This document shows positions 1-11,451 of a stretch of DNA of 64,000 nt, piece after piece; position 1 is the stretch's first letter, and the number at the start of each line of letters is the position of its first letter. Origin of the DNA: Plumapathes pennacea (lineage: Eukaryota > Cnidaria > Anthozoa > Antipatharia > Myriopathidae); NCBI GenBank assembly GCA_964036295.1, contig OZ038465.1, positions 17,320,167 through 17,384,166 on the forward strand. The letters are read 5' to 3'. The position numbers were made by a program, and so were the translations under genes. The notes under the pieces were generated by a model. It had not been told where the DNA came from and ran no database searches. It saw only the letters and a program-made list of their open reading frames with translations.

Positions 1-1079
1 CAGAAAGCAAGCAAGAAGCCTCTAGCTTTTCTCGGCACGAACAGAACTGTCCTCTAAATAAACGGTTTTACGCACCAAAATTTACGTTTACAAGTCGCCG
101 AATGTGCGTTTTCGTGTTATGTTTGTCAGCAGTAGGCAGAGCAACAGATTCAGCGTGGAGGCCTATATTAAAATCGCGCACCGTTCCATCCAGTCATCTT
201 TGTTTTTGACCGACCGAAGAATACATTTCTTGTTTCTTGTGGCACTGTAATGGCCTGTAAACAGGGCATTTCTTAGTATACTATTTTTGAGGGCAGCAAT
301 TTAGTGTTTGAGTAATTCCAAACAAAATAAATTGCATATACAAAATGTAAATCTTTTCACGGTTCGGTCAGTCCAATATTTAGTGACTCAATTCGGACTC
401 AAATGAGGTTAGACCTTCGATAGTAGCCTCAAATTAAAAGTTCGGGGTTTGTAATAACAATAAACAGCAGTTTGGAAGACTGGCTAAATCATACTCACTC
501 GGATGCGAGTCATGGTAATGGAGAAACTCCAGAATATTGACAAGGAGAACGTGAAGATGAACCCGAATGATGGATAATATATATAAGCGCTTTCGCAGCA
601 CGCGCGCACACAATTTTATTTTGATACAGTATTAATAGCCAGTAATATCCTACATTGCATGACGTTATTTATTCTGACCAATAAAGTAGCATGTTCTATT
701 TAGTTGCTCTCATTTGCTATCAAGAAGGAGCCATCATCTTGCCGGTCAATTAATATATTCATTTAAATCTTTCTAAGGAAGAGCCTTCTATAGTGCGCCC
801 CCGCGTTTAAAGTTAATAGGAAACACTTCTTTACACTTGATTTGGTCACAAAGAATAAGATTTTTATTTAAGAAATTGATGCCTCAAATTGATATAATGT
901 GTATCTGTAATCTATAAGGGGTCGGGAAACCTGCGAACACCATACACAGCAGAAAAAAGAACACAGGTACAAAGTCTGCAATTTCAAGATTTTATTGTTC
1001 ATTATCATGTTAATTTTGACGTAACGAGTACAAGCCAATATCAAGACACCTTCAGTAAGACTACGTAATTGCTCTATAA
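1..1079. other. No recognised feature
   Basis: No convincing coding exon, RNA gene or structured repeat was seen here. Open frames are short and have no family resemblance or splice support. Confidence 0.5.
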
Positions 1080-1600
1080 TAACCCCTCCCCCACTTAATC
1101 TTTATTTAAGACGCAGTACAAAGCGACCCTATTCCTCTAATAAGTCCACTCTATAATAACCCCTCTCCCCCCACTTGGCAGCTGTTGGCACTCTCTACGG
1201 TCTTGCACCATTGGCCAACAAAAGAAGAGGGACAGTGGAAGCAATCATCGCCCCATATAAGGCTTATATAGGGGCACACTGTGGTTGATGCGAGAACTGG
1301 ACATCTCAATTGACCCTTAACGCAAGTCTCATTTAGGGAAATATCCAAGTCGGCTATTCTTGTAAAACACATAAGGGCGTCTCACTGCACCTATCATGTA
1401 CGCCTCATGCAGAGGAACCCCTTGTACCCTTCATGTATAGTAAAATGACTATATAGGGGACCGGGACCCCTTCACATAAGTCTCATATAGGGCAATATTC
1501 CAGCCGTCCGTTCTTGTAAGACTCATATACGGACGCCTCAATGCACCCATCATGTATGTCTCACACAGAGGTCGGAACCCCTTGCACCCTTCAAGTAAAA
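1080..1600. repeat. Degenerate tandem repeat, about 157 bp period
   Basis: The segments near 1310-1440 and 1467-1600 align with each other. They share motifs such as 'aagtctcat.tagg', 'gcaccyatcatgta' and 'ccccttg.acccttca', offset by about 157 bp. A shorter repeated phrase, 'actctataataacccctc', occurs at about 1070 and 1149. Divergence is high, so this is an old tandem duplication. The short frames across it are not taken as coding. Confidence 0.5.
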
Positions 1601-3799
1601 CAAAACTCTTTCGGACACTTTATGAAAGACTCGACATGAGGTAAGCTTCATCGGGATTCATTACGGGGAGTTTTGATCTTTCTGTTTGTGGAAATGAAGA
1701 CAACGCGCGCTTTTCTTTTATTACGCCATCCGGCAGCTCCACTCGCGCGCGCACCAACACACTTTATTTTTACCTTCTCTGCAGTCAAACTTTAAATAAA
1801 ACTAACAACTAAAAAATTAATCCATCTAAATAGAACCTTGCCCTGGCAAAATATTAAACTTAAAACATCAACCCACATGTCTTACTGCACATAACGAATA
1901 CATAGCAACCATTACACAATGTACTTTTTACGGATACAAATATTTTGTATCAAAAATAGCGCAACCTCATTTCATGTCAAATTTTTCGCTATAAACAGCG
2001 CATGAAGTAACTGACTATAGAAACTATAAATGACTCTTCATTTCTTTAATGGTTTGTTTGATTTATCTGTCTCTTGCTGTTCGAACTTTGACCTAAAAAT
2101 GACTAAAATTGAGAACCTAGCTCCTGAATTCTATAACAAACGCATGTCATGAAGACTGATTCACCTAAAACTGATTTTAAAGTAGAACGAAACATCTTCA
2201 GTACACGTGGAAACTACAGTATTACCGTTCATGGCACGTTTTAATGCTAGGTTTCGTGGCCTTTCCATTCCTGCCGCTTGAGTACTTTTGCTGCCTCATG
2301 TCATGAAGAAGTGTCAAGAAATCAGATGTCACAGTGTACCTACCAGATTCAATCCTCTTCATGTCAAAATTTAAAAAAATCCAAAGTGCCTGACGAAACA
2401 TCCATTTGGTTGTGAGAATGAAAGTTGAATTGTTATAAAAGTGCACACCATCAAGAAGTTTTCTGAAGTAGAAAATAATATTAAATGCCGCTATGTCGAC
2501 CGAAGTGTACCACACACTATCAAAAGATGTTTAAATAAAAAATATATGCATGTAGATACATAAAAAATTAGATATTATTTGATATTATTACCTACACCTG
2601 CCAAAATGATGCCGAAAAATATATATATATATACATATTGGTATTATTATTATTCTGCTATTTCAGACATGAAAGGTGTGCACATTATTGGTCATGAGCA
2701 GACAATGCCCTTAAGAGACTATGAGGATTGATTCAGCTCTACAAAAACAAAATGAAAGGTAACAAAGAACAAAGAAACCATCGAAAGACACCATGCAGAA
2801 GAATCATCGGATGATCTAAAACTGGTGATAACATCTATTACTTGATGTCTTGTAAAAATGATCCCAAAGGCTGAAAGGAAACACCATTTGCAATGTGATA
2901 CAGATCATATCAAGGTGTCACAAACCAATCTGATGAAAATGTTGTTGTTAACCGATTTGGGAAATGCCTCAAAGGGTAACTAGACAACCATCTGAGACTA
3001 ATAGCCTGGTCAGTCTGACTCAGCTGCTTTGTGCGAGCTGATCTGAATGGAACACAAGACAATCAATAGTTTAGTAATATTGATTTCTTGTCAAAATGTA
3101 TATAGTGGGTCATTACCTGGCTGCAGCCCCTAACATCCTGCCAGCAAGTACTAACCAATCTCTGATACAACAAAAATTTCAAGCTCCCTGAACACATCAA
3201 ATGATATTCATACAGTAACATTAACCTCATCTCCAGAGATTTGCCAAGGTGAAGTAGTGGCCAGCAAAGCCAAGAACAACACTGCAAATACCAAGTCTGA
3301 CCACAGGCAGAATATCCTTTGAAGCAGAATCAGTGACAGCAATAATTAAGAAGCCAGGAATCTGGTGATGAAGTGGTGATGGTCCTGTAACATATCTCAT
3401 TATAAAAATACCACTCAATTATTGACAACACTTCTTCAACAGAGAGGCTTCCACGAGGCTTCATAATGGTAGAGCATGGCATATCGACTGTTCACAAGTT
3501 TGAATCAAGCCCTTTTTTTACACGTAAATCAGTTTCATATTTTTTATTTAATATTCTTTTGAAAGCAGTTTGCAGTTTGAGCAGCATAAGTTTTTGTATG
3601 TAGTACTCAGCCAAAACATTTTCAAGAAAATACTGGCAGAAATGTTTCACAGGGAAATCATGGCAAAAAATCCCAAGGTTACACTTTACACAACAGACAT
3701 ATAGACAGACAGACACATGCCTTCCTGGTATTCAGTTCCTCTTATAAACATGCATTTCTTGCCTGGGTCCCTAAATCCACCGCGCGCGTGCTGAAAATT
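1601..3799. other. No recognised gene; one short (TA)n tract
   Basis: Apart from a short TA microsatellite near 2618-2634, nothing structured was recognised. Minus-strand open frames at 2222-2515 and 3063-3716 lack homology and splice context. Confidence 0.45.
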
Positions 3800-4849
3800 G
3801 AATGAAAAAAACCTACAAGGGAGGTCCCACACCGTACCGCAGAAAGGGTGGACCCAGTAGGTTAATCCACCCAGATCTGATGCCCGGGTCTGTGAGAGCT
3901 GAGAATTCAGGGCAGACTGTTAGATTAAAAATTGCCCAAGGCATCAGAAGCTGGGACAAGAAATGCAGGAACCTCTGTACCAGGCCTGGCAGACAAAAGT
4001 CACATTACGAAGAATTTCATGTTCTATGTTAATGTCCAAACAAAATGCATGCAGTTTGCACACCATGTTTCCAGATTGGAAATATAGGAATGCATTCCAC
4101 ATTACTGCATTGTGATTTCATGCTTGCAAAGCTGCAATCACTTTACAGTATGTCGATCATGATTTCCCTGTATTTTACCCACTGTCTTCCTTCTAGCCTC
4201 TCTATTCTTGGATGTAGGGTGGCAGGTTACTTACATTTAAGACGAATTGCCCTTGTAACCGTGGTCTCCTTCTTGCCTTCCACAGTGGCTCGGTGAGCTC
4301 AGAGTAGAAGAACAAGTTGGAGGGAGTGACAGAAAGAGTGAAAGAGTAAACCAGCACATGCAGCCAAGAATAGAGTCTACTCTGCCTGTAGCTGCCTCTC
4401 TACTTAGGGGGAGGGTTCTATCAGGCCTTTGAAACAGGAATCCCATAACTTTAAATCATTAGTAGGTCTTATGTAGCCAAGGCCTCCAATTTAGCCAACT
4501 AACAAGACATCTATTTTTGGTAATTTCCTGTGCAGCCTTGATTTCCACAGAGCACTGATATTCCTGTATTTATTTGACTGATCTGTCAAAACAAATGCAG
4601 GACCTTTTCTCTGCAGATTGCAACATTTCCAATTAAATTTGTGGCTTAATTGTGTCACATTAATTGGGGTAGAACCCTAACTATCGTACTCAACAAGGCA
4701 TCGGCTTGACTTGACTTGGCTAATTGGCTTGTACTGTATGAATCCCTTTCTTCTTGTCCAGAAAGTGTACAATCAAACAGGGTGGAACTGAAATCTGTCT
4801 TGAAACAGATGAGTATTAAATATTATAAATTACAAGAATATTGTAATTG
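3800..4849. other. No recognised feature
   Basis: Unique-looking sequence without supported exons. Frames at 3802-4032 and 4045-4296 resemble no known family. Confidence 0.45.
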
Positions 4850-4854
4850 ACTGA

Positions 4855-5012
4855 AAAGGGTGGGGGGTGGGGGTGGAGAGTGGGGGTGGGGAGGGGAAGC
4901 TAATATAAGCATGTATTTGGTTTGAAGTGATTGTGTTGAGGTTTTTTTTTTTTTCCACTCGTTTTCTTTTTCGTTCGCTCGCTTCGCCACTCAAAAGAAA
5001 AAAAAAAAAAAA
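4855..5012. repeat. Low-complexity G-rich tract and poly-T/poly-A pair
   Basis: A run of G-rich repeats (4857-4898) is followed by a T14 tract near 4941 and an A-rich tract near 4994-5011. The T and A tracts are separated by about 40 bp of CT-rich sequence and could pair as a hairpin. Confidence 0.6.
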
Positions 5013-5720
5013 CGGCTCTGGAACCCAGGGTACTGCCAAGCTAGAGTAGAACTTTGTGAATGAAATAAGCGCGAGTTTTGAATTCGTGTCGAACACGTGT
5101 TGTTCAGTATAAAATTATCCATGTTTTATGAGGCCGGTATTTCCTTTTGTAGCGCAAAATCTCGACAAAAAGAATGCGAAGGAAAAACTTCATGCGGTGA
5201 TACGACCTGGCTATATAGATATGACAACTTCGTCGGCCTAGTTTCTTTTGAATTGGAATGGCGCGAAGGGCGCATGTTTTCAGCACTCAAACAAAAGCCA
5301 AAATACCTTCTTCATAGTAGACAATACGTCTTTGGCTCCGCCTTCCACAGTTTTTCACTGTATCTTTAAGGCTCTGTAAAATCAAACAAACAAGAACAAA
5401 GTGCTATAAACCAATGCATATCCTCATACAGTTCAAAGCCTCGCTGCACTTCGGTCGGCGCTGCATGAGTTATACATGATTTCAAGCGTTCGCCCTCTTC
5501 GCGAACAGCAAGGTTCGAACAGTTAAAACTGTACGCTTTTACTATATCGCCGAGAGTTACCTCTTTGTAACATCTTGAGAAGTGTTTCGTCTCAGCTCGG
5601 AAGACGCAAAGATGTTAAACCGAGAGCCGTTGTGCGCGCAACTGAGGGCCGGCGCGAGCTCCGCGCCATTGTTTTTATGGATACAGGACGCGAGGGGAGA
5701 GGACGTCGGCAACCCGGGAG
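5013..5720. other. No recognised gene
   Basis: No supported exon. The segment ends in a G homopolymer (about 5729-5755) bordering the 170-bp satellite. Confidence 0.4.
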
Positions 5721-5756
5721 GGGAGGAGGGGGGGGGGGGGGGGGGGCGGGGGGGAG

Positions 5757-6775
5757 GGTTAGTCCCAGGCTCCTAGGGTTTTAAACCAAAATTGTTTTGA
5801 TCTGTGAATCCAACTTAAATGCAGAAAGTAGGATCTTGAGGTAGTAACTGATAGTAATCTGCCCTTTGAATTTGAAAATAAGTTTTAATCTTGGAAAAAT
5901 AATTTGTCAAAGTTGGAGTTTGTTAAGGTTAGTCCCAGGCTCCAAGGGATTTGAACCAAAAATCTTTTGGTCTCTGAATCCAACTTAAATGCAGAAAGTA
6001 GGATATTTAGGTAGTAACTGATAGTAATCTGTCCTTTGAATTTGAAAATAAGTTTTAATCTTGGAGAAATTCTTCTTCAAAGTTGGAGTTAGTTAAGGTT
6101 AGTCCCAGTCTCCTAGGGTTTCAAACCAAAAATTTTTTGGTCTGTGAATCCAACTTAAATGCAGAAAGTAGGATATCTAGGTAGTAACTGATAGTATTTT
6201 GCCCTTTGAATTTGAAAATAACTTTTAATCTTGGAGAAATTAACGGTCAAAGTTGGAGTTAGTTAAGGTTAGTCCCAGGCTCCTAGGGTTTTAAACCAAA
6301 AATTTTTTGGTCTGTGAATCCAACTTAAATGCAGAAAGTAGGATCTTGAGGTAGTGATAGTATTCTGCCCTTTGAATTTGAAAATAAGTTTTAATCTTGG
6401 AGAAATTATTCATCAAAGTTGGAGTTAGTTAAGGTTAGTCCCAGTCTCCTAGGGATTTGAACCAAAAATCTTCTGGTCTCTGAATCCAACCTAAATGCAG
6501 AAAGTAGGATCTTGAGGTAGTAACTGATAGTAATCTGCCCTTTGAATTTGAAAATAAGTTTTAATCTTGGAGAAATTATTTGTCAAAGTCGGAGTTAGTT
6601 AAGGTTAGTCCCAGGCTTCCAGGGTTTTAAACCAAAATTTTTTTGGCCTGTGAATCCAACTTAAATGCAGAAAGTAGGATCTTGAGGTAGTAACTGATAA
6701 TAATCTGCCCTTTGAATTTGAAAATGAGTTTCAATCTTGGAAAAATTAACGGTCAAAGTTGGAGTTAGTTAAGGT
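5757..6775 (+). repeat. 170-bp satellite, six units
   Basis: Units begin with 'agtcccag' at 5761, 5931, 6101, 6271, 6436 and 6606, giving a 170-bp period with one 165-bp unit. Each contains 'tgaatccaacttaaatgcag', 'ctgccctttgaatttgaaa' and 'aaagttggagttagttaa'. Units differ from each other by several percent. A single partial unit sits at 43184-43328, exactly at the left edge of the other duplication copy, so the array length differs between copies A and B. Confidence 0.9.
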
Positions 6776-7199
6776 GAGTCTCGATTGCCAGACTCGTCTT
6801 TCGGGCATGCGCATAAGACATCGGGGAGGGTCTGGGTGCAAGATTGGCAACAACACCCCGGCAAAACGTCTGCACATGCATTGGTGTTTTTAGCTGGTGG
6901 GAGGGGAAAATTCCGCAACATTCAAATGCATTTTGCAGCCACAAACAATCAGCGGTAAAAAACACAGGCATGAATTTGCAGGATTAGTAAAATGGTGTCA
7001 GCAATTTTAAAATACTGTAGGTTGGGGGGGGGGGGGGGGGGGGGAAGTCAAGCCTATAATTATCTGCCCCAACCCCTGCAAACAGAAAGGGGATGTCACT
7101 CGATATTCTCAGAGTACGAGTGTTTTCAAATGTTAAACAGAAACTAGTATCACAAGGCATCATTCACCATAACCAGCCACATGCATTCACTGCTTTATT

Positions 7200-7214
7200 A
7201 TTCACCATCATTGG

Positions 7215-7290
<76 letters not shown>
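7200..7290. repeat. (TAA)n microsatellite
   Basis: About thirty TAA units. The partner tract in copy B (43794-43851) is shorter. Translation gives poly-Asn in one frame, which is not a gene. Confidence 0.95.
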
Positions 7291-7739
7291 GTTAATTTTT
7301 GTATATTTTATAACCTGGAACAAGACTTCTTATATACATGTAAATTGCCAACATTTGCAAGAATTTAGATACCATACAGCAATATTGCTGTCAATTTCAC
7401 AAAATCTAGGTCGATAATTGAATTATATCTCAAAAATCTCTAAATGTAAAATTATCTAAAAACGTAAAACTAGGAACAAGAATTATTCATCTTAAATGAT
7501 CATCAGCATAGAGCTGTTTTCGGATGACAGTACAAATAACCAAGTGATTGCTTACATTGGCTTTGCATTTGCTATGCTTTCCAAAAAAATGGTCAAAAAC
7601 AAGTTCACTAAACAGCAACATTCTTGGTCAATCAAGAGCAAAAACATTGATTGCATTATTCTCCACACAAGAAAGCAATATTGTTTTCAGTCTTTTCACA
7701 TTGCTGATTGGTTTCTTCTTCATCATAAGATAAGTAACA

Positions 7740-8045
7740 ATATTATTCGCCAAAGTGGAGGTGAATAGTGGTGGATATTTACCGAGCCGTTTCGGCGAGG
7801 TAAACATCCACCGCTATTCACAGACACTGAGGAGAATAATTGTTTTAGTATATACCACACAAGTTTAATAGCAAACTCCCAAATAGCTTTTTTTGTTTTC
7901 CAACAAAAGTGGACAAAAATTGGGTTCGCGCGCCATTTTGTTTTACCGGAAGCCGCCGGGAGGTGAATAGTACTTGATATTCCAAGATTGTGGAGCCAAT
8001 CAGAGCGTGCGAAAAGCACTATTCACTTGTGTGGTATATACTAAT
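7740..8045. mobile_element. MITE-like repeat with internal hairpin
   Basis: A hairpin at about 7762-7822 pairs 'gaatagtggtggat' with 'atccaccgctattc'. Both borders carry the 'actattcac' motif. A near-identical copy is at 44305-44605 and a strongly diverged one at about 41010-41275, so this is a dispersed family. No coding capacity. Confidence 0.55.
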
Positions 8046-8495
8046 TCTGATTAGTTGAAAAACATGGTTAAGCCTCTGTAATCGGTTGGGTACTTGCTTT
8101 GGTTTTGGTTTTTTGACAGTCATCAAAAAATTATTAAACTGCTCCATAACAATTTGCAATAAATAAATAAACCTGCATTTGCTGATACTGTATGACATCC
8201 ATGAATATATATTGATTGACTTGACTTTATAACTTGAGTTTGTAATCAGAAGTAGTTCTTATCTTCTGGTAATCTTCAGTGTAAATGCATTGTCTTTCCA
8301 TTCTTGTACAAAGCTCCCTAAAAGGGAATGACAGACATTGCATTAGAGCACAAACATCAAATGTAAAAAAAAAATGCATTTTTGGCAAATGAAACTGAAA
8401 CTAAACTTTCTCATGCTAACAGTTAACTTCTAAAGTTTTCCTTATCATGTTACTGTGCGTCAAACAACTCTTTGTACCTAACATTATTACTCACA

Positions 8496-8554
8496 TTAGC
8501 TATGTTGTTTATGCAGAAATAGTATACATTGCAACCAAATATCACAATCTATGG
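8496..8554 (-). CDS. Tentative terminal exon of a small membrane protein (copy A)
   Basis: Read on the minus strand, 'aatcatag' gives an acceptor followed by 2 nt, 18 codons (..DIWLQCILFLHKQHS) and TAA. The acceptor phase fits the donor of the transmembrane exon at 8726-8813. The copy-B partner (45083-45141) keeps the same frame and stop, with one visible Cys/Phe difference. I recognise no family. The exon is supported only by splice signals, phase agreement and conservation between copies. Confidence 0.35.
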
Positions 8555-8725
8555 CTATGATTTGCAAATATCAAAGAATTGCCTCCCTCTTGGTTTTTGA
8601 ATTATTTTTACAATATTTATAACTTTTTTTATCTGTCTGTTTATTGCTTCTCTATTATATATAACTAACTGAACTGTACAGTTTATGCAAAAGTGAATAT
8701 TACAAACTAACAAAGTCTAATTTAC

Positions 8726-8820
8726 CTGGAAACATGATCACAGTGCACAGTATGACAATCCCAGCTAGTAGAATGCAGAGGGGTAAATATGCACTTGTCC
8801 ACACACTTCCAAGCTTGGCC
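8726..8820 (-). CDS. Tentative transmembrane exon (copy A)
   Basis: The minus-strand exon ends at a consensus donor (CCAG followed by gtaaat, 8725). In one frame it encodes a long hydrophobic run, PLCILLAGIVILCTVIMF, typical of a membrane helix. If the acceptor is the 'ag' before position 8813, the exon enters at phase 0 and leaves at phase 1, matching the exon at 9867-9942 and the terminal exon at 8496-8554. An upstream acceptor at 8820/8821 gives a different phase and a Cys-rich reading (GQAWKCVDKC), so the frame is not certain. Copy B (45326-45420) keeps both frames open. Confidence 0.4.
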
Positions 8821-8879
8821 CTATAATGTCCGACTTAAAATAGATGCCTTTTGTACTTGCTCTTCGCCAAGAAGTACTG

Positions 8880-8945
8880 GAAGGTGAGCCAGCCATGTTC
8901 CACCTCAAAAGCCCAGTGCAAATCTTGGGATCTGCCTTTCAACAA
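8880..8945 (-). other. Short open segment beside the transmembrane exon
   Basis: On the minus strand a frame reads RSQDLHWAFEVE and onward to a TAA just upstream of the transmembrane exon. It is also open in copy B (near 45480-45545), with two visible changes. It may be a relic of a dispersed coding repeat. No splice donor supports it as an exon. Confidence 0.2.
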
Positions 8946-9462
8946 CAACAACAAAGAAAAAAAACAAACAAACAAAACAAAACAAAACAAAAACAAAATA
9001 CATTAACAGTAATAAAAACCTGAAGAACTCACTTAAACTTTCAAAAATGAGATTTGGGACATATGGACTGATCACTGAATATTAGCAATTGAATTTTTTG
9101 TTTTCGACCAGATGTGATCTTGTAGTTATCACCCACCTGATACAAAACTCCAGGAAAGTAGGAAGTCACTGCAGCCTTGTGCTCAGGAAATTACTGCTTG
9201 AAAAACTCTGAAGGCTGTGGAATAAAATAATGGACTAGTCAAATGGATTTTATGGGTACACTGGTATTCAAACTATGTGGGGTACGTGCAAAGACCTCAA
9301 CAGAAATTTAAGAGCCCCATGGGTACCACCCTTCTCAGCATGCATTAACAATCTATCAAATCTATCAGAGATCCATTACAGTCCTCAGCAAACAGGCCTA
9401 CCAACTCTGAAAGTGACTTAGTTCACAACTCAACCCCCCCCCCCCCTGATTTTTTCTTTTTT

Positions 9463-9770
9463 ATTCACTGGAGGGGAGGGGGTACTCCTCAAAATTTTGG
9501 GTGGGGGTGTGCCGCCTGGGACTGAAAACCCTTACCCTATTTCAGATCATAATTTGTAATTTTTGACCATATTTCAGACCAAAAAATGTGATTTTCAACC
9601 CTATTTCAGACCTAAATTTGCAATTTTCATCCCTATTTCAGACCAAATAACAAGTCTCCAACCTATTCCAGACTAAAGGTTAAAATTGATACCCTATTTC
9701 AGACTAAAATGCTGAAAATGATACCCTTTGGGGTGGCACATACCTATATGGGAGTATCACCTCCCCCCCC
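9463..9770. mobile_element. Dispersed 'ccctatttcagac' repeat with GGGGGTACTCC-type ends
   Basis: About six imperfect 34-36-bp units carry 'ccctatttcagac'. The left border is 'gggggtactcctcaaa' and the right border 'tatgggagtatcacctccc', an imperfect inverted terminus. A diverged copy with the same order lies at about 39225-39520, so this is a MITE-like family. Copy B is at 45725-46032. A similar terminus, 'gggagtacccccc', recurs at about 11778. Confidence 0.65.
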
Positions 9771-9866
9771 CCCCTCACCCTTGGGCCATGCCCAATATTC
9801 TGCCTGGCCCCGAAGCATGCTAAAGATGCAAATTTTGGGTGACGGTAGTTTGAAATTTAGACTTAC

Positions 9867-9942
9867 CTTCCTTCCACAAGTTCCTTTCTTTACTTCAACC
9901 ATCATCTGAAGGGCAAGGCCAACACAGCTTTCAACAGCGTCT
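9867..9942 (-). CDS. Tentative coding exon DAVESC... (copy A)
   Basis: The minus strand shows an acceptor ('tttaacag'), 1 nt plus 25 codons (DAVESCVGLALQMMVEV, then KKGTCGRK), and a consensus AAG/gtaagt donor. Only this frame is open with both splice sites, and it leaves at phase 0. It probably precedes the transmembrane exon at 8726-8813 in a small Cys-containing membrane protein. The copy-B exon (46127-46202) reads identically. The product is unknown. Confidence 0.45.
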
Positions 9943-10000
9943 CTGTTAAATAGAAATTCTCTCTTTTGGGAACTTGTCCCTTATTTATTCATTCCTTCAA

Positions 10001-10360
10001 TTCATTGAATTTAGTAATTCATTTATTCCTTATATGAATAATTAATCAATTCATTTAATAAATTAATTTATTCATTATATGAATAATTAATCAATTCATT
10101 TATTCATTATATGAATAAATGAATAATTAAATAAATGCATGCATGAATGAATAAATCAATTCTGACTGGCCCAATGGAATTATGGGTGTATGGTAATTTG
10201 AAATTTGGATTTGAATAAATAAATTCATTCACTTATACATTATTTAATTATCCATTTTTTCTTTTCTTTATTTTATCGTTTATTCTTTTGTTCATTTCTT
10301 TACTTGTTATTCTTTATTCCTTTATTCATACATTAAAGAATAAAATAAATAAATAAATTT
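10001..10360. repeat. ATTCATT/TGAATAAT low-complexity repeat
   Basis: Interspersed 'attcatt', 'gaataattaa' and 'tttcttta' repeats, locally self-complementary. The number of 'tttattcatacatt' units differs between copies A and B (46520-46665), which is one of the few indels in the block. Confidence 0.7.
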
Positions 10361-10374
10361 TAATCATTGGGTGT

Positions 10375-10475
10375 GTTGGGTTAGGTTATGGCGCCATGGT
10401 TAGGGGGTCAAGTAGTGTTAGGGTCAGCGTTACGGTTACTTAGGGTTATGGTTATGGGTTATGGGTTAGGAATGG
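10375..10475 (+). repeat. Degenerate TTAGGG/TTATGG-like repeat
   Basis: A G-rich stretch repeats 'ggttaggg', 'ggttatgg' and 'gggttagg'. It resembles interstitial telomere-like sequence but is too irregular to claim telomeric origin. Copy B is at about 46672-46770. Confidence 0.5.
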
Positions 10476-10490
10476 GGCATCCTGTCGGGG

Positions 10491-10570
10491 GAGGGGGCCT
10501 GGGATGGTGGAAGTACACCAAGGGAGGTGACGGTTGCACAACCACGTTCACGGTCATCCCAGGCCCCCTC
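10491..10570. repeat. Perfect 16-bp inverted repeat
   Basis: The arm at 10491-10506 ('gagggggcctgggatg') is exactly complementary to 10555-10570. The 48-nt loop contains a smaller palindrome, 'ggttgcacaacc'. The structure is conserved in copy B at about 46788-46868. Confidence 0.8.
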
Positions 10571-10660
10571 TCCCACCCCTCCCCTCAAATCCCATCCCTC
10601 CCAAATCACCTGTACAATCCAGTCCCTATCCACCTACCCTCCGACCAACAGCCAACCCCA

Positions 10661-11234
10661 CTGAAGGAGGAAGAATGCAGATGAATATCAGCGAGGAGAT
10701 AGACAGGAAGAGAGTCAAAACAGGGCCCTGAGGGGGCCGTGGGTGCATTGCCTCCCCTCTGATGAGTTGTAGGAGTAAGATGAGAAAGTTAGGGCTAGAA
10801 TGGGGAGAATTGGCCAAAGCAGTGGTACGCATAACAACCCTCTCGACAAGTTAAATGGGTGGACCACCCCTCGGCGACGAGATCTGGAGCTGCAAGTAGT
10901 CCTTTGTAGAGGATGGCACCCTCCATCCGGAGTACAAGCAAATGCGACTTGGCGGCAGAGACCCCTCAAACAGAGGTGCCATCAATGTCGTTGAGGTCTA
11001 TGTTGCCTGTAAGCCGACCAGTCTCGAGTCACCTGCCCATTCTTCTCATTTTGAGGATTGAAATGCGTACCACTGCTTTGGCCAATTCTCCCCATTCTAG
11101 TCCTAACTCTCCCACCTAACTCCTACAACTCACCAGAGGGAAAACAATGCGCCCACGGTCTCCTTAGAGTCCTGTTTCAAACCTCTTCCTGCCTATCCCT
11201 TTGCTAACATTCATCTGCACCCTTCCTCCTTCAG
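10661..11234. mobile_element. Fold-back element with about 172-bp arms (copy A)
   Basis: Arms 10661-10832 and 11063-11234 are complementary at roughly 80%. The innermost 46 bp match except for one base. The outer ends read 'ctgaaggaggaag' and 'cttcctccttcag'. A 230-bp interior carries no recognised coding sequence. No target-site duplication was identified. The copy-B equivalent is 46958-47531. Confidence 0.75.
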
Positions 11235-11373
11235 CAGAGTTGAATGATGGTCATCATCAGGTTGATGGAAGGCACACAATGATCATACAGGGGACGAGGG
11301 ACTTGAGGGGACTTAGAAGAAAAGAGAAAAATGGATGATAATAAGAGAGCCTGGAACAGCATGCTGGAGGAAT

Positions 11374-11451
11374 GTCCACAACAGTCTGCAGGAAGTCAGC
11401 CCAGAAGAGTCTGTCCACAACAGTCTGGAGGAAGTCAGCCTGGAACACTCT
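11374..11451 (+). repeat. 39-bp tandem duplication
   Basis: Two adjacent units start 'gtccacaacagtctg' at 11374 and 11413. Copy B is at about 47671-47748. Confidence 0.8.

Larger units (their letters stand above)
6627..9115 (+). repeat. Duplication copy A, left block (partner 43184-45712)
   Basis: This block aligns with 43184-45712 with scattered substitutions and small indels. Hand comparison of a 300-bp stretch near 8.2-8.5 kb found about ten differences. It includes a G homopolymer (7022-7045), a (TAA)n tract (7200-7290), a MITE-like hairpin repeat and the 3' part of a tentative membrane-protein gene. Copy B has a 30-bp tandem duplication near 44798-44855 that is absent here. Confidence 0.9.

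Noticed and set aside
2222..3716. Several 60-100-codon minus-strand frames
   Set aside because: No family resemblance, no splice context and AT-rich composition expected by chance.
10375..10475. Interstitial telomere
   Set aside because: Only degenerate TTAGGG-like words, with no uninterrupted tandem array.
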